Assembly: GCA_934490165.1 (NCBI GenBank)
Contig: CAKSTB010000002.1
Span: forward strand, 62,001 to 126,000
Origin: an uncultured Ruminiclostridium sp.
GTDB lineage: Bacteria > Bacillota > Clostridia > Oscillospirales > Ruminococcaceae
Length of the DNA: 64,000 nucleotides
Reading direction: 5' to 3'
Position 1 is the stretch's first letter. The number at the start of each line of letters is the position of its first letter. The notes beneath the pieces were generated by a model that was given only the letters and a program-made list of their open reading frames with translations, searched no databases and had not been told where the DNA came from. Shown here piece by piece: positions 60,509 through 64,000 of the stretch. Position numbers and translations under genes: made by a program.

Positions 60509-61768
60509 ATGGACTTTTTCAATATTGACAGCAGACTGCTTGAAACGGCAAAGAAAGCCGAAGAGCTTGCCTCGGCGCAGTTTGCAAAAATCAGCGAAAC
60601 CGCAGAGTACAACGGAAACAAAGTGCTCTCGGCATTTATAAACAACCGCGTCAGCGAAATGCACCTTAAAGGCACTATCGGATACGGCTATAACGATGAC
60701 GGCAGAGATAAGCTTGACACAGTATACGCCGAGGTTTTCCATACCGAGGACGCACTTGTCCGTCACAGCTTTGTAAACGGTACGCACACTCTCTCCACTG
60801 CCCTGTTCGGCATACTCCGTCCGAATGACACACTGCTCTGCGTAACAGGCGCGCCCTATGACACGTTGACAGAGGTCATAAACGGCGAGCACGGCGGCTC
60901 ACTTAAGGAGTTCGGTGTAAAGTATGCACAGGTCGATCTGCTCCCGGACGGCACACCCGACCTTGACGGTATAAAAGCGGCAGCCGCTAAGGGCTGTAAG
61001 GTAGCGTATATCCAGCGTTCGAGGGGTTATTCGCTCCGCGAGTCGCTGTCTGTAGACAAGATAGGCGAGATAATAGCGGCTGTCAAGAGCGTAAACAATG
61101 ACGCAATTATAATGGTCGACAACTGCTACGGCGAGTTTGTTGAAAAGCGTGAGCCTACCGAGGTCGGCGCAGATCTTATAATCGGCAGTCTTATCAAAAA
61201 TCCCGGCGGTGCTATCGCCCGCACAGGCGGCTACATAGCAGGCAGAAAAGATCTGATAGAGCTTTGCAGTTACCGTCTGACAACAGTCGGAACAGGTAAA
61301 GAGGTCGGTTGTTCGCTTGATGAAAACAGGGGTATGTATCTCGGCTTCTTCTTAGCTCCGCAGATAGTTGAGAGCGCAGTAAAGACATCGGTTTTCGCCT
61401 GCACATTCTTCTCACTGCTCGGCTACGAAACATTCCCGAAGTACGACCACGACAGGACGGATATAATTGCCGCGATAAAGCTCGGCACACCCGAAGCGCT
61501 CTGCGCGTTCTGCAAGGGCATTCAGGGCGGATCGCCGGTTGACTCTATGGCAACTCCCGAGCCGTGGGATATGCCCGGATATGACAGCAAGGTCATAATG
61601 GCGGCTGGCGCATTTACAATGGGCGCAAGCATTGAGCTTTCCGCAGACGCACCGCTGAGAGAACCGTTTGCGGTATGGCTACAGGGCGGTATCACCTATC
61701 CGTCGGGAAAAACAGGAATATTACTTGCCGCACAATCAATGCTCGAAAGCGGCGAGTTGAAAATATAA
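60509..61768 (+). CDS. YnbB-like PLP enzyme (methionine gamma-lyase/aluminium resistance family)
   Basis: 419 residues, 2 bases after the GNAT stop. A fold-type I PLP enzyme: VNGTHTLSTALFGILRPND, the aspartate loop IMVDNCYGEF and the PLP lysine in LIIGSLIKNPGG. The family is widespread in Firmicutes, named after aluminium resistance, and its reaction is unproven. RBS AAGAGGATAAA. Confidence 0.88.
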   Translation: MDFFNIDSRLLETAKKAEELASAQFAKISETAEYNGNKVLSAFINNRVSEMHLKGTIGYGYNDDGRDKLDTVYAEVFHTEDALVRHSFVNGTHTLSTALFGILRPNDTLLCVTGAPYDTLTEVINGEHGGSLKEFGVKYAQVDLLPDGTPDLDGIKAAAAKGCKVAYIQRSRGYSLRESLSVDKIGEIIAAVKSVNNDAIIMVDNCYGEFVEKREPTEVGADLIIGSLIKNPGGAIARTGGYIAGRKDLIELCSYRLTTVGTGKEVGCSLDENRGMYLGFFLAPQIVESAVKTSVFACTFFSLLGYETFPKYDHDRTDIIAAIKLGTPEALCAFCKGIQGGSPVDSMATPEPWDMPGYDSKVIMAAGAFTMGASIELSADAPLREPFAVWLQGGITYPSGKTGILLAAQSMLESGELKI

Positions 61769-61838
61769 TATATCTATAAATGGGGTTTGGGGCGTAGTTC
61801 CCCAACAGAGAAATATAAAAGCAGAAAGGATACCCACT

Positions 61839-62717
61839 ATGATAAGAAGTATGACGGGTTTCGGCAGAGAGCAGGCTGTAATAAACGGCAGAGAAATCAT
61901 CGCCGAAATCAGAAGTGTCAATCACAAGTTCTTTGAATTTTCGTCAAAACTCCCACGCAACTACCAGTACCTTGAACCTAAGCTCAAAACCATGCTCAAG
62001 GAAAGGATAACAAGAGGTAAGGTCGAACTGTCGCTCCTCGTTTACAACATAGACGTAAAGGACTCCTCGGTAAAGGTAAACGAGCAGGTAGCATCACAGT
62101 ACATAGAAGCTATCCGCACTATCGCCCCCGACCTCGGCATAACGGACGACCTCTCCGCATCAGACCTTTTCAGAATACCCGATGTATTCACGGTGATAAA
62201 GGAAGAAACAGACGAGGAACAGCTCTGGGCTGATATTTCATCTGTAGTCGGCTCGGCACTCGACAAGTTCATTGCAATGCGTGAAACCGAGGGTGCGGCA
62301 TTAAAGGCTGACGTACTCGAAAAGGCAGATGTAATAGAGGATATGGTAAGCAAGGTTGAAATTTACTCGCCCGAAAGCACCGCCGCATACCGTAAGAAAT
62401 TAGAGGACAAACTCAAAGAGATACTCGGCTCATCGGATATTGACGAGCAGAGAATACTCACCGAGGCGGCTATATTCTCCGAAAAGACAGCCGTTGATGA
62501 AGAAACGGTACGTCTGCACTCCCACCTTTCACAGCTGCGCTCAATGCTCGACAGTGACAAGGAGATAGGCAGAAAGCTTGATTTTCTGGTGCAGGAGATC
62601 AACAGAGAAACAAACACTATCGGCTCAAAGGCGGCAGATATACGCATAACAAGACTTGTTGTGGATATGAAGAGCGAGATTGAGAAGATTAGGGAACAGA
62701 TACAGAATATTGAGTAA
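61839..62717 (+). CDS. YicC-family endoribonuclease
   Basis: 292 residues after GAAAGGATACC. N-terminal YicC domain starts IRSMTGFGREQAV; C-terminal DUF1732 includes LTEAAIFSEKTAVDEETVRLHSHL and LDFLVQEINRETNTIGSKA. Homologues are hexameric RNases linked to sRNA turnover (RyhB in E. coli), and the family often lies next to gmk. A short fragment of the G-rich repeat lies just upstream (about 61780-61805). Confidence 0.9.
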   Translation: MIRSMTGFGREQAVINGREIIAEIRSVNHKFFEFSSKLPRNYQYLEPKLKTMLKERITRGKVELSLLVYNIDVKDSSVKVNEQVASQYIEAIRTIAPDLGITDDLSASDLFRIPDVFTVIKEETDEEQLWADISSVVGSALDKFIAMRETEGAALKADVLEKADVIEDMVSKVEIYSPESTAAYRKKLEDKLKEILGSSDIDEQRILTEAAIFSEKTAVDEETVRLHSHLSQLRSMLDSDKEIGRKLDFLVQEINRETNTIGSKAADIRITRLVVDMKSEIEKIREQIQNIE

Positions 62718-62723
62718 GATAAT

Positions 62724-62760
62724 AACCGCCCTATGTGTCAGCATAGGACGGTTAATTTAT
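62724..62760 (+). terminator. Terminator of the YicC gene
   Basis: AACCG.CCCTATG (62724-62735) and CATAGGACGGTT (62742-62753), then AATTTAT. Could serve both convergent genes. Confidence 0.75.
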
Positions 62761-62779
62761 ACTCATCAAGCACTTGTTC

Positions 62780-63781
62780 TTATTCAACCACATCTCTTGG
62801 CTCTAATGACCTTACGTCTATTATTTTCTTCTCATTATATTTAATCTTACCGTTAGAAACATCGTAGGTTATCAATTTTTCTCCCGAATATCCTATAACT
62901 ACTGAAGATTCCCAACCACCAAATACTCCTTGCTGTACTTCAATTCCAGCAAGATCTTTAGCTATCCACTCCCATACCAAATCGGATGGTTGCGTAGTTT
63001 GAATCAATGGAAGTTTTTCGTTTAGTAATAAGTTTTTTACTATCTTAAATTCTGTAGTATCGTTAAAGTCATAAGCTAAATTATGCATGTTCTTTCCTTG
63101 TTCTTCAAAGAATTTATCACAGTATATTTCAACATCGCAAATACCTCCATTCTCAAATTTAGATGGTTCTAGCCTAGGGTCTTGAAGTAATTTTGTTATT
63201 TCAGGTCCATACTTAATTCCATTCTCCTCGTACCATTCATCCGGAGTATTATACTCTATATATTTTTCAAAAATATCTTTTTGAGAAATAGTTATTCCTG
63301 AATTATATAGCACTATTTGCATCATGGTAATAACATTACCCGAAGGAAACTCAGGGTCATTAGTAAAAAGCGGAACACCATCAAGTATACACTTATCATC
63401 TGACTTTTCCCCTACAGTATAAGTAATCCCGTCAACTACCTTAACCTTTATCTTATCAACCACATTTCCGTCTACATCATACACATCTCTTTCTTCAATC
63501 TTTTCTTCTTTCATAGGAATTGAAGATGTTGTGTCAGCTACAGAAGTTTCCGATGATTCCGTTATGGTGCTTTCATCGTTAGCGTTATCATTTCCTGATG
63601 ACGTTTCCTCTACAGATTCTGTACTTGTATGTTCGTCAACTGAAGAAGTAGCACTATCTATTATATCCGATGTATTATTATCCGCACTGCTTGCCTGCTC
63701 ATTGCCTGTGCCTGCGCAGGCGGTCATTGAAATCAAAAGTGCAACCGCTGTAGCAACCGCTGAAAATTTCTTCGCTTTCAT
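62780..63781 (-). CDS. lipoprotein with a C39-like domain lacking catalytic residues
   Basis: 333 residues from the ATG at 63781 (AAAGGAATATG upstream). Lipobox MTAC with C22; then a Ser/Thr/Asp/Glu-rich linker to about residue 90. From about residue 133 the sequence (DGVPLFTNDPEFPSGNVITMMQIVLYNSGITIS) follows the C39_2-like peptidase pattern V-P-x-x-x-x-x-P-x-x-P-x-G-C-E, but N149 replaces the Cys. The later W-E-S-S-VVIGY replaces the usual His before VVVGY. So it is probably a non-catalytic binding protein. Surface-exposed; function unknown. Confidence 0.72.
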   Translation of the reverse strand: MKAKKFSAVATAVALLISMTACAGTGNEQASSADNNTSDIIDSATSSVDEHTSTESVEETSSGNDNANDESTITESSETSVADTTSSIPMKEEKIEERDVYDVDGNVVDKIKVKVVDGITYTVGEKSDDKCILDGVPLFTNDPEFPSGNVITMMQIVLYNSGITISQKDIFEKYIEYNTPDEWYEENGIKYGPEITKLLQDPRLEPSKFENGGICDVEIYCDKFFEEQGKNMHNLAYDFNDTTEFKIVKNLLLNEKLPLIQTTQPSDLVWEWIAKDLAGIEVQQGVFGGWESSVVIGYSGEKLITYDVSNGKIKYNEKKIIDVRSLEPRDVVE

Positions 63782-63815
63782 ATTTTCATATTCCTTTCTG
63801 AAATAAAAAAGTGCG

Positions 63816-63838
63816 TAGCCGAAGCCACGCACCGAAAA
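63816..63838 (-). promoter_or_regulatory. Leader hairpin upstream of the C39-like lipoprotein
   Basis: GTGCGT...ACGCAC with an inner GGCTTCGGCT-type loop on the minus strand, between the inverted repeat and the ribosome site. May stabilise the mRNA. Confidence 0.4.
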
Positions 63839-63855
63839 ATGCACAACTCCGATTG

Positions 63856-63961
63856 CTGCGACACAATTCATATCCTGTACAAGTATACGAAAATAGAGCA
63901 TGCACTTTTACCGTAGTAAAAATGAATACTTGTACAGTTTAAATATTGAATTGTGTCGCAG
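63856..63961. repeat. Two-part long inverted repeat
   Basis: Arms CTGCGACACAATTCA (63856-63870) with CTGTACAAGTAT (63875-63886) pair with ATACTTGTACAG (63926-63937) and TGAATTGTGTCGCAG (63947-63961). All 27 pairs are perfect. The plus-strand right side continues GTTTTATTTT, like a terminator. Confidence 0.8.
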
Positions 63962-64000
63962 TTTTATTTTAACACAGGAATATGATATTGTCAACCTATC

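Noticed and set aside
1..64000. rRNA, tRNA genes or CRISPR arrays
   Set aside because: No tRNA-like T-loop/anticodon pattern, rRNA segment or regularly spaced short direct repeats with unique spacers were seen by eye; the regular repeats at 24.6-30.9 kb flank genes, not spacers.

Overview
The window looks like a chromosome segment of a strictly anaerobic, low-to-mid GC Clostridia bacterium of the Ruminococcaceae/Oscillospiraceae type; [Eubacterium] siraeum or a relative is a guess from gene content, not a proven assignment. Supporting signs are a Rex redox repressor next to two [FeFe] hydrogenase genes, a flavodiiron protein, SepF/DivIVA/YlmH division genes, a large secreted BspA-type leucine-rich-repeat protein, and sigma-A promoters of the form TTGACA-17-TATAAT. 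No rRNA, tRNA or CRISPR array was seen.

Layout. 1-9.0 kb: end of an unidentified gene, then three surface or secreted proteins on the minus strand (duplicated-domain anchored protein, DUF11-like protein, 1848-residue LRR/CUB-like/FnIII protein). 9.5-24.5 kb: a long minus-strand housekeeping run that begins near 24.5 kb: miaB, a ylbF-family gene, mutS, mutL, miaA, hfq, an HlyD-like gene, yggS, sepF, ylmH, divIVA, lspA, an rluD-type gene and a HAD phosphatase. A 50-codon membrane protein gene follows in the gap beyond it.

24.6-30.9 kb is the most unusual part: eight small AT-rich accessory genes (four GNATs, alpha/beta hydrolase, isochorismatase-like, P-loop kinase-like, flavodoxin-like), all on the minus strand. 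Copies of one roughly 200-bp element separate them. Each full copy carries two tandem terminators for the gene on one side and a consensus sigma-A promoter for the gene on the other, and its ends are inverted repeats. Two of the GNAT genes are practically identical, and their identity stops at the element boundary. It resembles an integron-type cassette array, but each cassette has its own promoter and no recombinase lies in the window. A VapBC-type toxin-antitoxin pair sits at its right border.

31.6-46 kb: a double-GNAT protein, a deaminase plus adenosylhomocysteinase-like pair (probable S-adenosylhomocysteine recycling), a P-loop protein and a flavin reductase. Then comes a cysteine/cystine ABC importer behind what looks like a complete Cys-codon transcription attenuator (36-codon leader peptide with three adjacent Cys codons), an SGNH hydrolase, AzlCD, a rhodanese-TtcA-like fusion, a membrane protein and a flavodiiron protein. 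46-50.6 kb: an ABC exporter and a TetR regulator sharing a repeated palindrome. 50.8-56.7 kb: rex, a [2Fe-2S] thioredoxin-like protein, an FlK-like thioesterase, a PAS-containing putative sensory hydrogenase, a SpoIIE/PP2C phosphatase and a group-B-like [FeFe] hydrogenase. 56.8-62.7 kb: a LysR regulator, two M42 peptidases, a GNAT, a YnbB-like PLP enzyme and YicC. The window ends in a lipoprotein with an apparently dead C39-like domain and a long inverted repeat.
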